A DNA stretch of 64,000 nt, from NCBI GenBank assembly GCA_036417435.1, contig CM070901.1, positions 162,336,044-162,400,043 of the forward strand, given 5' to 3'. Position numbers and translations under genes: made by a program. How positions within the stretch are numbered: position 1 is the first letter of the stretch; the number at the start of each line of letters is the position of its first letter. This document shows, piece by piece, positions 9,740 through 21,395 of this stretch. This stretch comes from Inia geoffrensis. Lineage: Eukaryota > Chordata > Mammalia > Artiodactyla > Iniidae. The notes below the pieces were generated by a model. It was not told the origin of the DNA. It ran no database searches and worked only from the letters and a program-made list of their open reading frames with translations.

Positions 9740-11222
9740 AGGTCACTTTTACGTTGTTTTAATTAGAAACTTGCTATCATTTTTATCTTTGTCACTCACA
9801 TTCTTATTTTTGTTCCTCAATGCATAATGTAATTTTTTCCTCTCTTGCTGCTTTTAACGTTTTCTCTTTTTCACAAATCTTGATCAATTTGATTGTGATG
9901 TGCCTTGTCATACTTCATGTTTCTTGTGCTTGTGGTTTACTGAGCTTCTTGCATCTCTGGGTTAATAAGTTTTGTCAGATTCAGAAACTTTTTAGCCATA
10001 ATTTCATTATTTTTTTTTTTCTGTACTTCCGCAGTTCTTATCTTTCAGGGGCACTGGTTACACATATTTTAGGCTCTTAAAGTTTTCCCACAGTTTATGA
10101 ATGCTCTATTCAACTTTTTAAATTATTTTCTTTCTTTTGTGTTTCATTTTGGATAGTTTCTATTGCTGTGTCTTCATGCTCACAGATCTTTTCCTCTGCA
10201 GTGTATAATCTGCCATCAATCCCATCATCTGCCTTTTTTAAAAAGTCTTACACTTTTAAATTTTCATCTCTTGACATTCTATTTGAATCTTTTTCATCTC
10301 CCATGTTTCTACTCATCATGCTAAATCTTTCCTCTAGTTTTTTGAAAATATTGAATAAAGTTATAATAATCGTTTTGATGTTCTTGTCTGCTAATTCTGA
10401 TGTCTGTAAGTTCTGGGCTGATTGATTTTTCTCTTCATTACAGGTAATATTGTCCTGTCTCTTTGGATTCCTGATAATTTTGGATGGTATCAGACATTGT
10501 GAATTTTACTTTGTTGCATGCTGGATATTTTTGTTTTTCTGTAAATATTCATGAGTTTTGTTCTGAGATGCAGTTAAATTATTTGAAAAGAGTTTTATCC
10601 TTTTGGTTGTTGCTTTTAAGACTTGACAGACAGACCAGAGCAGCATTTAATCTAGGACTAATTTTTCCCAATACTGAGGTAAGATCCTTCTGAGTATTGT
10701 ACTCAGTTCCCTATTAATTATGTTTTCCAAGTTGGCTGGTTGGAACAGATATTATCCCCAGTCTTGTGTGAACAACAGGGATTATTTCCTATTCTAGTCT
10801 TTTTTTTTTTTTTGGTTCTTTTCCCACACGCATGTCCTGGTCATTACTCAGCTAAAGATTCAAGGAGGATCCTTCACAGACCTCTGGGGCTCTCTCTGTG
10901 CAGCTCTCCTCTCTTCGGTACTCTGTCTTGGGAGCTCTCCCAGACTCTCAGCTCCATCTCTTCAACCAAGAGAGTCCTCCAGGCTCCATCTGGATTCCCC
11001 TATCCTGAACCATGTCTTGGAAACTCTCTCAAGGCAGTAAGCTGGGCAATCACAGGGCTCACTTCATTTGTTTCCCATCTCTCAGGGATCACTGTCTTTC
11101 ATTGCATGAGGTCAAATGTCTTAAAAAAGCATTGTTTTAAATATTTTGTGTGTTTTGTTTAGTTGTTTCAGGCAGGAGAGTAATTCAGTTCCTGTTACTC
11201 CATCTTGCATAGAAGCAGAAGT
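9740..11222 (-). repeat. Second L1/HAL1-type LINE, 5' part, antisense
   Basis: Landmarks on the plus strand (antisense): CTTCTTGCATCTCTGGGTTAA, CCTCTGCAGTGTATAATCTGCC, GTTATAATAATCGTTTTGATG, GACATTGTGAATTTTACTTTG and, at the outer end, TTACTCCATCTTGCATAGAAGC (11189-11210). This last string is the complement of a typical L1/HAL1 5' terminus, so the element's 5' end is near 11222. It lies next to, and in the same orientation as, the 7970-9735 block but is a different copy. The 140-codon frame at 10740-11162 is antisense. Confidence 0.65.
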
Positions 11223-11264
11223 CTAGGGAAATGTGCATTTTTTTCCATGTACTTGAACTTTAAA

Positions 11265-11405
11265 CCTTCCAAGCAGGGTAGATCCTATCATTGTCCCCAC
11301 TCTGCAGATGAGGAAACTGAGGCTCTGTTAAGTTTAAGTGACACACTCCAAGTCATGCAGCCAGTATGTTTTATGTCTGAGTCACAAACCCAAGTCTATA
11401 TTAGC
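11265..11405 (-). repeat. MIR SINE fragment, antisense
   Basis: GATGAGGAAACTGAGGCTCTG (11307) followed by AAGTGACACACTCCAAGTCATG is antisense MIR core. Confidence 0.75.
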
Positions 11406-11759
11406 CCTGAATCTCCCCTACATGTGAATTTCCCTCCCGCCCTCACTCAGGTCTCTACTCAAATACAACACATGGCCAGTTACTTAAGGGACTTTGTTTT
11501 TGATGGAGTGCTGTGTAGAGGTTTTAGACAAGCACTGAACAGCCCAGGTTTTTATGACCACCTCCTCCCAGCATGGAGACCGAAGGGCCAGAGCAACCTG
11601 TTCACATGTGCTGAAATATTGCTTCACAGTCCCTCTGTGAGGGGACACTGCCCTGACACGTCCTGGTGAGAAAGGCAAAACGGGCGTGAGAGTGGGTGAG
11701 AAGTGGGTTTGCACATGTTGACAGTTCAGGGGCAGGACAAACGTGAAAGGAGATAGTTG

Positions 11760-12020
11760 TGAAAACAGAAATAGAGACACAGATGTAGATAACAAATGTA
11801 TGGACACCAAGGGGGGAAAGCAGGGGGTGGGGATGAATTGGGAGATTGGGATTGACATATATACAATAATATGTATAAAATAGATAACTACTAAGAACCT
11901 GCTATATAGCACAAGGAACTCCACTTCGTTGTACAGTAGAAACTAACACAACATTGTAAAACAACTATACCCCAAAAATAAATAAGTAAAAAATAAATTC
12001 AATTATATATGAAAAAAAAA
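11760..12020 (+). repeat. L1 LINE 3' end, sense, with internal deletion
   Basis: AACAAATGTATGGACACCAAG, GATGAATTGGGAGATTGGG, ATAGATAACTACTAAGAACC and GTAGAAACTAACACAACATTG are the 3'UTR of a cetartiodactyl-type L1. The part normally lying between the CAAGGAACTCC and TGTACAGTAGAAAC blocks is missing. An A-rich tail ends near 12020. 5'-truncated and inactive. Confidence 0.8.
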
Positions 12021-13619
12021 ATAACCCAGAATGTCTATTAATTAGATCCTTTAAGAGGACCCTTGTTCTCACTCCAGCAGAGACAGGCGGGCACACGCAG
12101 TTGTGGGGCCTGCAGAGCACAGAAGATCCTGCAGAAAGTAGGGGCAGGGGAACCCCATGGGGTCAGCAGGAATGACTGAGCCTAGGGGACATGTGTGAGC
12201 AGAGGAGAGACACCTGCTCCTGGGACCTCGCTGGCCTCACCTGGGGGCAGCTCTGGAGACCCCAGGGGCCGTGTCTCCACTGACAAGAGACCCACGTGAA
12301 TAAGCCCAGCACAGAGGCTGGACTTGGACAGCAGCCAGGCAATGACCTCACCCTCCTCTTCCTCAAGAGGGGTTCAGCACTGGTCTTCCACGGCATGGGA
12401 ACAAATTCTGTTCGCTGGCCACTAGGTGGTGCCTTTTGTCTTTTGGGTATAAGGGATGGGTGGGGGGTGGATCTGGGGCCACCTCTCTGCCCACCCTCTG
12501 TCCTCAGAGACGCTCTCTGGGTCACCTGACATGTCTGCACCCCAACTCCTCTTTCATTAAACGTTGTTCATCCTGCTCCTCACAGGGCCTGTCTGGGATC
12601 CTGGGAAAAGGCTGTAAATTGGTCTGGTCCTTGCCCTTTCAGGACTCCCAGATCATTGCAGGAGCAGTCAGAGAAACAGACAACCACCCCCAGTGTTGTG
12701 AGGGCATCCCAGAGCCAGCCAACATCATGGGGCACTTGCTGTGTGCCAGCACGGGCTACGAGCTTTACATACAGCACTGCCTGTCACCCTCCCAGCAACT
12801 CAGGTGAGTCAGAGGACACCCTTATCCTCATTTGTTAACATGAGAATATTTCCTTTGTCTATATGGTTAGACTGTTTACCCTGTACACGCATGAGGATGC
12901 AATACATACGTGAGAATGTGTTCACGTATGCCTTGGACAATACAAAAGAAAAGAGTGCGTTGCCCTAGTGGATATCAACAGTCCCTTCTGGCGCTGACTG
13001 TCCCTGGGTCTTTGATTCTGGACTTTCCAAGAGTGGACCAAGTGGGATCTGGGGTTGCTGAGAAGTGAGGCTATTGGGGAAGACCATGAGGGATGCCCAT
13101 TGTCGGAGGTAGAGTACATTAAGTCTTTTAGCCCCCGCGTTGGTCCTCACTCCTTGCCCAGCTTCTGATGAGGCATCCAGGCTCCCCTGACTCTGCCTGA
13201 TACACAGACACTCATCTTGTCTCGTTCACCACTCTTCAGACTCACAGGCGTTATTTGGGGTTTTTTGCATAGACTGTGATTCTTTATCCTTAGGGCCTTT
13301 CCAACCGCCGTTCCCTTTGCCAACAATGTGTTTTATCTTTCAGGACACTTTCAGTTCCAGGAACATAAATCTACTCCAATAGGTTTAAACAAAACAGAGC
13401 AAAAATGAGGCATCTCCTGGCTCATTCATCGAAAATGTCCAAGGGTTGATAGCTTCAAGCACAGCTGAGTCCAGTGGCTCAAATGATATCGTTTTACAAT
13501 CTCATCTTTTTCACCTCTCCCCTCCTTCCCGCCCTCCCTCATCCTCTCACCCCACCCCCACACAACTTCTGTCCCTCTGCCTCTCTCTGATGTCACCTCC
13601 TTCTCCCCATCGTCCCCCA
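12021..13619. other. No gene seen; MIR fragment inside
   Basis: Mostly unique GC-moderate DNA. A 12735-12845 segment with TTGCTGTGTGCCAGCAC and GAGCTTTACATACAGCAC is antisense MIR-like. The frame 12436-12807 crosses this repeat and is not an exon. Confidence 0.5.
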
Positions 13620-13800
13620 TCCCCAGCTAATTAAATGATACGGATACTGTGCTCTGTGTCTCATTTGCGTTTGGCTCAGGGGCCGTGGAGGGCCTGAAGC
13701 TGCATGTTCGTTTAACGGCTCTGTGTAGAGGGATGTAATGAAGCGATTTTATTACAGCCATCATCTCGGCCCATCCTGGGAGGCAATTATGTATTCATTG
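13620..13800. promoter_or_regulatory. Candidate conserved non-coding block
   Basis: No repeat family recognised. The block carries clustered AT-core motifs: CTAATTAAATG at 13626, CGTTTAACGG near 13710, TGTAATGAAGCGATTTTATTA near 13734 and GGCAATTATG near 13782. These resemble homeodomain-type binding sites in otherwise mixed sequence. This is a guess from composition only. Confidence 0.25.
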
Positions 13801-14304
13801 GAAAGGAAGAGAGCCACAAAGCTCAGCCGCAAGTGCCTGGGGTTTGAGGGGTGAATGGGGGCCGGTGGGGAGGACTGCTCTCTCTCAGGCTCAGGAAATG
13901 GCCTGAGCTGCCTGGACCCCAGAGCTCTGGCTGGAAGGGGTGGGGTAGGAAGGGAGGTGAGGCTGGGCCCAGGTGGCCCCTGCTACTGCACTGCCACCAT
14001 AACTGAATGGCAGGAATCCCCACTGGACTTGACTAGAGCCATCTTCGAGGTTCCTAACTTGGAGCCCCAGAACTCCTGGAAGTGCCTATCACAAGAGGCC
14101 CCTGAATTTACCTGGGTACCAAGCACTGTCTTTTGATGGAATAATCAACACATAACACAGCTCCCTTGTATTATACGTGTGCAACTGCAATTACAGTGAG
14201 AGGGAAAGTTACTGAGAAGCATTTCTGCCTTCCTTGTGGCCTCTGTCTTGTGCTTTTCCTCTGTCTTTGGGATCTAATAGCGGTGGTTGGGGCAGAAATA
14301 CAAC

Positions 14305-14535
14305 AATAGCAGCCACCATCTCTTGAACACCTACTGTGTGCTGGGCACGGAGCTTAGTGATTTCCTTGGATTATTTTATTTAATCCTTACAACACCCCTT
14401 GGAGGTAGGTACTGTATTATCCCCATTTTATGGGTGAGGAAACTGAGACTCAGAGAACTAAGTGTCTTGTCCAAAGACACAGAACTGGAAAGTGGTGCAC
14501 TGAGGATTTGATCTTAGGTCTTCCCAACACCATGG
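14305..14535 (-). repeat. MIR SINE, antisense, nearly complete
   Basis: TACTGTGTGCTGGGCAC, TTTAATCCTTACAACACC, ATTATCCCCATTTTATGGG, GAGGAAACTGAGACTCAGAG (14437) and ACACAGAACTGGAAAGTGG appear in full antisense MIR order. Confidence 0.9.
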
Positions 14536-14889
14536 CCTCACCACTGCTCTCCACCACCTCCCACTTAAATGGAGAGCTCGTAGCACGTGGTGTCCCACAC
14601 TTCCTTTAAATGTTAAAGATAGTCCTTGTGCTCAAAAATGATGGTGATAAGTGAATGTTTCTGCAGAAGGCTCCCCTTCCTCTCCAGGGCTAACTGGGAA
14701 CAGGCTATAATGCACCTGAGCTGAATGAGAAAAAGGCTGAGTATGTACCTCTGAATGGGGGAGGGGGCACTTGAGGGTTGGAACCCTGTTGTGAGGCCTG
14801 GTAGTCAAGGGATAAACCACCGGGGCTGAGGAGGCTCCTGGCTTGTGAATCAGGAGATGTGGGTCTGACCCACGGCTCTGCCTCTGAAT

Positions 14890-15010
14890 CACTGAGTCAA
14901 TAAATTCAACAAGTGTTAACTGAGCACCTACTATGTGCCAGGTACTGTTTCTGGCACTGGGGATACAGCAGTGGACACAGCAGTTCCTGCCCTCATGTAT
15001 GTGGAATTCC
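14890..15010 (-). repeat. L2 LINE 3' end, antisense
   Basis: AACTGAGCACCTACTATGTG, CCAGGTACTGTTTCTGGCAC, GGGGATACAGCAGTGGACAC and TGCCCTCATGTATGTGGAAT are antisense L2 3' end in order. Confidence 0.85.
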
Positions 15011-16279
15011 AGTGTAAGGTGGACAGAGGGGGTGCTGTTTACCCATCCGTACAAAGCAGGCTAGGGTGGGGGGTCCAGGACAGCAGCACAGCCTCAAGGG
15101 TCTTCAGGGGTCAAGCAGGCATTCCAAGTGACTCACACAGGCTGCAGGGACCATGTGGACCTCAGGCTACGTCTTGGTTCCTGCTGCCTGTTGCTGGGAC
15201 AATGCCTGCCTTCTGATTTTTTCTAAAACACAGAACTCTAGATTTTTGCATGAAGTCCTCAGATTTTATACATTAGCAAATTGATGAAATGACAAAAAAC
15301 ATTATGTTACTAAAACTCCACCCATTTTTGTGGGTCTGGTCTGTAGGCCTCCATTTCTCAGAGATGGTTCCTCCATGACAGACAAGAGGATCCGCAGAGA
15401 CCCCAGTGCCTAGTGGGAGTGACCAGTCATGAGCCCTCTACCCCGATGCAGGGGCCTACTTGGCTATCAGGGTCCAAGTTCCATGAAAACATGGGGCAGC
15501 TCGGGGACTGGTGGCCCTCAAGCCCCTGTGTGATGCCCACATGGTGAGAAGACCAAAGCCCAAGAGACAGAGGGGGGCGGCCGGGATTTGTCAGGGACAG
15601 CCCAGATCTTGGTGGTCCCTCTGGGTCCTGGTCGGCCTGATTCCAGAGCCCCCTCCTTCAGACTCTATACCCTGCTGGCTGCCACAGTGCAGGGGCTGTC
15701 CTCAGACTCAGAGTCTCACCCTCATAGTTTTAAGGGGCCTGGACACACCTTCAGGAGGATGTGAATTCAGGCTGCGGTCTCTGGCTCCAGTGTGGAAGAT
15801 TCCCACTCCCTCCCCACCGGCGTCTAAATGGACCCGGGTCTGCAGAGCTAACTAGGCCAGCCACCTCTCCAGTCCCTCTTTGGTTTATTAGAACCCAGAC
15901 AGTTTAAAGAGTTCTGCTGACCCCTTGGATCACAGCACAACTTTGGGCCCCAGAGGCCCCTTACTCTGCCAAGGGCTGTTTATAGACAAGATGTGTTAAC
16001 TCATCAGCAGGGAAGCAGCTGCCCTGCTAACAATCCCTGAGCGTGTGAACCATCTGTGCCCGGCATCCTGGCACGCAGCTGGGCCTGCCCTGCCAGTGGG
16101 ACCTCATCCTTCTCTTTCCTGAGCCACAGGGACCTGGAACTTGAGAGACTGACAGGGTCTGCTCTCCCCGCGGACAGAGGTGGATGCAAGTGGGCACTTA
16201 GAGGAAAGCTAGGGCGGGAGACCTGGAGGAGGTCATCTGGCAGGGAAAGAGAGACTTCAAACGGGCTAGAGGGGAGAAT
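15011..16279. other. No gene seen
   Basis: Unique-looking DNA. Frames such as 15511-15855 have no recognisable domain and no convincing splice context. Confidence 0.5.
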
Positions 16280-16530
16280 TCAACTTTCCTGAGCACCTGC
16301 TATGCACCAGGCATTTATACACACCCCCTCATCTAAGTCTCATCATCTTTGGAGGGCAGATGTCACCAGTCCCATTGTGTGATTATACCCATTTTGCAGA
16401 TGAGGAAATTGAGGCCCAGAGAGATTAAGTGACCCTCCCAAGGTCACACAGTTTGGCCGTGGTGGGGCAGGGATTCACACCCAGACCCCTGGTGACCCCT
16501 AAGTCTATCTTCTTTCTAACTACACTGTCC
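16280..16530 (-). repeat. MIR SINE, antisense
   Basis: GAGCACCTGCTATGCACCAGG, GATGAGGAAATTGAGGCCC (16400) and CCCAAGGTCACACAG in order. Confidence 0.85.
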
Positions 16531-17224
16531 AGGTTTGCTCCTCACTGTGTGGGGGTCCCCATGGCTCCTTCACCTCTGTTGTCCCCCACCCCAAAGCCAT
16601 CAGGTGAATTCCTGGGAGAGGGAAGCTTCAGTAAGTCTCAGTCTTCAACCAGGAGGGGTCAAGACCATCACTTTGGAGAAGCAAGCATTTTCCGGACGAG
16701 TAAATCACCAGGCCTCTTGGTCACTGCAGGTGTAGACGCTGCCTTCCTTCCCCAGGAAGTTTGTAAATCACACCTTAGACCTGGATTTTCAGAATCTTCT
16801 GGGGGTAAGTGAGGCAGGAAGCAGGGGGAGGGATGCAGGGAGAAGACCAGTGCCCCAATTCACGCCCTGGGGGGCTTCATGGAGGGGAGTGGCACAGCGT
16901 GGTGCTGAGGGACCACCACTGTTCCCACCTGCAGCCCCCGGGGAGGTCCAGACCCTTCCTGGGGCCTCTGACACCGCTGACATTCCAGGGTCTCTGACCC
17001 CAGTGTCTGGGTATCCGAAGGCAGCTGGAGCAAAGGGTCTGAGGCTCAGGGATGGAGGCTGGAGAGGGGGCTTGGGAGTGGGCAGCAGCTCTGAGCCAAG
17101 CTCTGGGTGGGGGTGTTTGGTGGGAAGAGGCAGCTGATGGTCATGGAGGACGGGCCCAGGGAGGGGTGCTCAGCAGGGCCCTGAGCCACGGCAGCCGAGA
17201 GGAAGCCAGAGGGGCAGGACTCAG
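16531..17224. other. No gene seen
   Basis: GC-rich unique DNA. The long open frame beginning at 17052 comes from low stop density and later from MIR sequence. Confidence 0.45.
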
Positions 17225-17395
17225 CACCCTGGCCTGGGAGTCAGAGTCTGGGTCAGCTCTGCTGCTGCTGACTGGCTGTGTGACCTTGGGCAAGTCACTT
17301 GGCCTCTCTCGGCCTCAGCTGCCTCATCTGCAAAGTAGAGGTGATTATTCCTGTCCTGGGTGCTGGGCTGTTGGGAGACCCCAAGGAGGTCAAGG
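17225..17395 (+). repeat. MIR SINE, sense
   Basis: TGTGACCTTGGGCAAGTCAC (17279-17298), CTTGGCCTCTCTCGGCCTC and TCATCTGCAAAGTAGAGGTG are MIR core, well preserved. Confidence 0.85.
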
Positions 17396-17499
17396 AGCAA
17401 AAAGACAGTCGGGAGGGTCCATCCTGAACACAGGGTGTGGGGCCTGGCCACTGACCTGGGTGGGGCCTGGCTCTGCTCCACTGGCCTCTGCTCCCAGCC

Positions 17500-17600
17500 T
17501 CCTGGTGATTGGCCAGGTTCTGGTGTTCCCACCCCTGAGAGCCCAGCTGATTGGACAAGGTGGGGCTTTTAGGCAAATAAGGCTGCTCCCTCACTCCCTC
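17500..17600 (+). promoter_or_regulatory. Weak promoter-like cluster
   Basis: Two inverted CCAAT boxes (ATTGG at 17508 and 17550) are 42 bp apart. They are followed by GCAAATAAGG (17573), which resembles a CArG or TATA-like element, and then by a CT-rich tract. No downstream gene is visible, so the promoter reading is speculative. Confidence 0.2.
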
Positions 17601-17629
17601 CCTTCCTCCCTCCTCCCCCTTCTCCCTCA
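17587..17629. repeat. CT-rich low-complexity tract
   Basis: Pyrimidine-only run made mostly of CCCT, CCTT and CTCC units. Confidence 0.85.
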
Positions 17630-17809
17630 AGGCCACCATCACTGGGGCCTCACACATGCTGGCTTGAGTTTCCCCAGGAATGTCTGGAGCCTTGTAAAAC
17701 ATGTGATTTACTGTCTAAATGCAGGACCGCTCTGGCCGTCTCTCCCCAAGATCCATGCTGCTCTTCCAGCCCTACCACTGACCCTCCCCTTCCTAATCCC
17801 TGCCCCCTC

Positions 17810-17925
17810 CCCCAGCTGTGTGATTTGGGGCAAGCACTTCACCTCTCTGAGCCTCAGGCTCCTCCCCTGTTAAATACGGATGAGAATGCCTACCTCATGG
17901 ATGTGTCCTGATTATTTACATTCTT
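17810..17925 (+). repeat. MIR SINE fragment, sense
   Basis: CAGCTGTGTGATTTGGGGCAA (17813), CACCTCTCTGAGCCTCAGG and GTTAAATACGGATGAGAATG follow the MIR core. Confidence 0.8.
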
Positions 17926-17934
17926 GTAGTCCTT

Positions 17935-18010
17935 AGACAAACATTTCTTGGGAGCTTCCTGTGTGCCAGGCCCTGGTCTGGACACTGAGGACACGGAGAT
18001 GGACAGTGGG
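17935..18010 (-). repeat. L2 LINE 3' end fragment, antisense
   Basis: GGGAGCTTCCTGTGTGCCAGG then CCTGGTCTGGACACTGAGGA matches the antisense L2 terminus. Short. Confidence 0.65.
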
Positions 18011-19824
18011 GAGGCCTCTGCTCTCTCGGTGCTTCCATCGTGGTGGGCTGCTCGGTGGCTGCAGCAAGGAGCTGGCGGGGAAGGTGTTCGCAAGTGGCCA
18101 AGAGCCAAGGCAATGCAGAGTGCGTGGGTGACACACCCAAAGTCACGGTGGGCCATCAGCAGAGCCCAGGCCAGGCTGACCGCAGAGCAGGCAAGTGACA
18201 CACCCCCTGTGATGGGACCCACCGCGGGATCCTACTGATTTTCAGTCCCTCAACCCAGTCAAGTCACCTCCTTCTCTGAAGACATTCAGCTTCCCTGAGG
18301 AGCATCAGTCCACAGGTGGAGGACGAGCCCTGATTGGCTGCTTTTGTCACCTCAGGCCCAGCCAGAGGCTCTTGGGTGGTCCTTTGACTCCCTTCTCCAA
18401 GCTTCCCATTCTCCATACACTCCTAGCCCCCAAACTTCCTGTGAATGTACTAGGGACTGGGGGAGGGAGAGGGGGTTCTTTGGGTCTTGTTTTAGAGCCC
18501 TCATTGCCTCCCTCCCTTCCTGTCCTTCCTTCTAGAAACTCCCTCTCTCCCCCTGATAAGAGAATTTTTAATTCTTATAATCATCATCTGAAAAATTGGG
18601 ATCTTCTGTAGGTAATGAAAATGAGATTCTGCTCTACTTTATCTATCTCTCACCTCACCTTTGAATGTGATGCTAATTTCATAGCACACCTGGCACAAGA
18701 GCTATGAGAGGAAGCCCCTGAGAGGGCTTCATGTGGGAAGGTGATGGGCGTGAATGTGGATGTGGAGACACATCTGGCGACCAGTGCCTGACTGCGTGCA
18801 GAGTGCAACCAGCAAGTGTGAGTGTGTGAGCATGTGTTTGCATGCGCGTGCAAGGACGGGCAGGCAGCACCTGGTCAGGGGCAGCACGTGGGAGTGGGGT
18901 TAGGGGACAGATGATGGTGTGAGGGTACCTGGGGGTGGGTGATAGGATGCAGGTCTGCCCTGGGGGTGATAGCTGGGGGGCCCTGGAAGCCTGTAGGTCC
19001 CCCACTTCCTGGTTTTTTATTTCTCCTCTTCAAACCTCTTCTCTGTCACCTGCAAAGTGGACACAGTGACCGTTCCTCCTGCATAAGACCATTAGGAGAA
19101 TTAAGCGCGATGGTCTCTGCACTCAGGTGGCTGCTCTGGGAGGGTTAGTTATTAGTATTCGTCCACCACTGAAGGGTGGCAAGGTGGGGGGTTAAGGTGA
19201 CCAACCCTCCCAATTTGCCCAAGTCTGAAGGATTCCCTGGGATTCAGGATCTTCTGGGCTAAAATCTACACAGTGGCTATCTAGTGAGGGACAGTGTGGT
19301 GATCTCCCAGGAGACAGGGCATGACCTGTGGGTGATGAGAGGTCAGGTTGTGGAGTGCAGGGGGAAGAGCTCACCTTGGTTGGGGGCCACAGTCCCCAAG
19401 GCAGGCTTTCGCTGTGGCTGCACAGCGTTTCCCATCTGACCCAGTGGAGAATCGTGGGCTCCTCGGCCCAAGAAGCAGTTTATGGATAGTGGCCCGTTCA
19501 GATGGACCCCATCTGGCTCCAGCAGCACCATCCTGTGTTAGGTGGGAATTCACTGTGGAGGGTCCACAAGACTGCTGGGACCTCAGGCACCTGAATCTGT
19601 TCTGAGCTAGCCTCGGGGCTTCCCTCTAGCGTCTGGGTGGGCAGTGGTGGAGCTCTCCCAAGGCCTCAGGGGGCCTCCGTGCTGAGTGAGGTACAGTGTG
19701 CCAAGACCAGTCTAGCCTCTTCACCTGCCCCCAGTGCTCTCAGAGGGAGCTTAGGACCCTCTAAGGGAGGGGACCACCAGGCCCCAGCCTGCAGGAACCT
19801 CAGCCCCAAGGGGGATGGGAAGGC
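18011..19824. other. No gene seen
   Basis: Mostly unique GC-rich DNA. A GTGTGAGTGTGTGAGCATGTG stretch lies near 18814. Many overlapping short frames on both strands reflect low stop density, not genes. Confidence 0.5.
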
Positions 19825-19990
19825 ACAGCCATTCCTGAGCACCTACTATGTGCTAAACACCTGTGCCTGCCTCGGTTCCCAGCCTCCCAACAAGCTGCCG
19901 CTGCCCCATTTTACAGAGGAGGAAACTGAGGCTCTGAGAAGTTGAATGACTGGCCCAGAGCCACAAGCCCCAGTGGCATGAGCCTGGGTC
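19825..19990 (-). repeat. MIR SINE, antisense
   Basis: GAGCACCTACTATGTGCTAA, CCCCATTTTACAGAGGAGG, AAACTGAGGCTCTGAGAAG and CCCAGAGCCACAAGCCCC in antisense MIR order. Confidence 0.85.
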
Positions 19991-20224
19991 TGTCGGGGAA
20001 CAGGGCCCACTCCTCTCCCACCGGCCCTCCACTGACCACTCACTCGGGGTCCTGGGGTGAGCCTGTGAGCCCCACCAAATGTCGAGGTAGTGGAGAGAAC
20101 ACGAGGAGAGCAGGCACCCCTCCCCATCAGGGTACTGATTCCACTGCAGGGCTTCCAGTGTGACATCCCTTCCTCTTAGCCTTGGACCCTCACCAGGGGG
20201 ATCAGTGGAGTCTACACAGAGAGG

Positions 20225-20430
20225 GTGCAGAGCAGTGGTTGTGCACAGCGTGCTGGGCTCAGAATCCCACCCTCAGCACCCCCTGCATGACCTTGAGCTC
20301 CTTGCTTCCGCTCCCCATGGGAGGACGGTGGTGAAGCAGCCCTGATGCAGATGTGTGATGAGGGTCGTTGTTACAGACACAGACCCAGTTGGCAGAGGGC
20401 CTGGTGCCAGGTCAGTGCTCAGTGAAGGAG
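20225..20430 (+). repeat. MIR SINE, diverged, sense
   Basis: AGAGCAGTGGTTGTGCACAG head, TGACCTTGAGCTCCTTGC and a tail GGTGCCAGGTCAGTGCTCAG. The core is diverged and partly deleted. Confidence 0.5.
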
Positions 20431-20849
20431 CTGGAGGACGACGATGGTGATTATGATCATGAAAGCTGGCGAGGAGGGCGGACACTTACAGAGCATGTGC
20501 TGATGAGCTAGAGGACACGTGGGTGCTTTATTCAGGGCCTGGCTCATAGGCCAAGCTCAGTGAAGGCTGCTGCCCCTGTCACTCCCTGCCCACTCCAAGC
20601 TGGCCTCTTGCTCCTGAGCTCTGCGCACTGACACCCTTCCCGCAACATCACCTCCACCACACCACCCTCCCTAGTGCTCACCCATCCCCAGGCCACCACC
20701 TTGAATTCTGGAAATAAAGATCAAGTTTCAGTCTAATCTGTACTCCAGCCCTGGTACTGATAAGACCCCACTTCCCCGATGTTTAGTTGCCCAGCCCTGC
20801 AGGGCCCCTGTGGCCTCCACTGCAGCATTTCTGAGCCCAGCAGCCCAGC

Positions 20850-21395
20850 AGCTGCAAGGCTGTCCTCACCTGTCTGACTCCGCCTGCTGCTCCCAGAATA
20901 AACTTCAGAGTCCTCACCACGGTCACGAGGTTGTGCATGAAATGACAGCTGTCTCCAGCCACTCTCACGACCTCATCCTGCCCCACACCCTCTTGTGCAC
21001 AACGGCTCAGCCACCCTGGCCTATGGAGAACTCCTAGATGGTGCCAAGGTCATCGGATTCACTGTCTTGATGCCTGGGACGCCCTTCTCATCCACAGATC
21101 TCAGCCTAAACCCTGAGAGCCTTCCCAGACCCCTGGAGAAAGGACCCCCACCCCAGGCACTCTGTACCACATCATCCTGCTTTATTTTCTTCATGGCATT
21201 TAATACTGTAGGAAGTTATCTTGCTTATTCATTCATCAGTGTATTTATTATCAATCTCCCCCATAAGTTGCAAGCTTTGTGGTATAGAGACCTTGTCTGT
21301 TTTGTACCCTGTTGAATCCCCAGTGCTCTGCATGGTGCCAGCCACATAGTAGGTGCTCAAGAAATGCTTGTTGAATGAATGAATGAATGGATGGA
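20850..21395 (+). repeat. L2 LINE 3' portion, sense
   Basis: The 3' terminus is clear: TTTGTACCCTGTTGAATCCCC, CCACATAGTAGGTGCTCAAG (21342) and TTGTTGAATGAATGAATGAATG. Upstream, TCCTGCTTTATTTTCTTCATGG and the earlier protein-derived region fit a longer L2 copy. The tail extends into a GAATG/GATG simple repeat up to about 21400. The 106-codon frame at 20995-21315 is L2-derived. Confidence 0.85.

Noticed and set aside
12436..12845. Possible exon ending at CTCAGGTGAGT near 12800-12808
   Set aside because: The splice-donor-like string lies in an antisense MIR-like segment, and the translated sequence has no recognisable domain.
17052..17873. Longest open frame in the window (273 codons, plus strand)
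   Set aside because: It runs across two MIR copies and a pyrimidine tract in GC-rich DNA, has no recognisable domain and biased low-complexity composition. It is explained by few stop codons.
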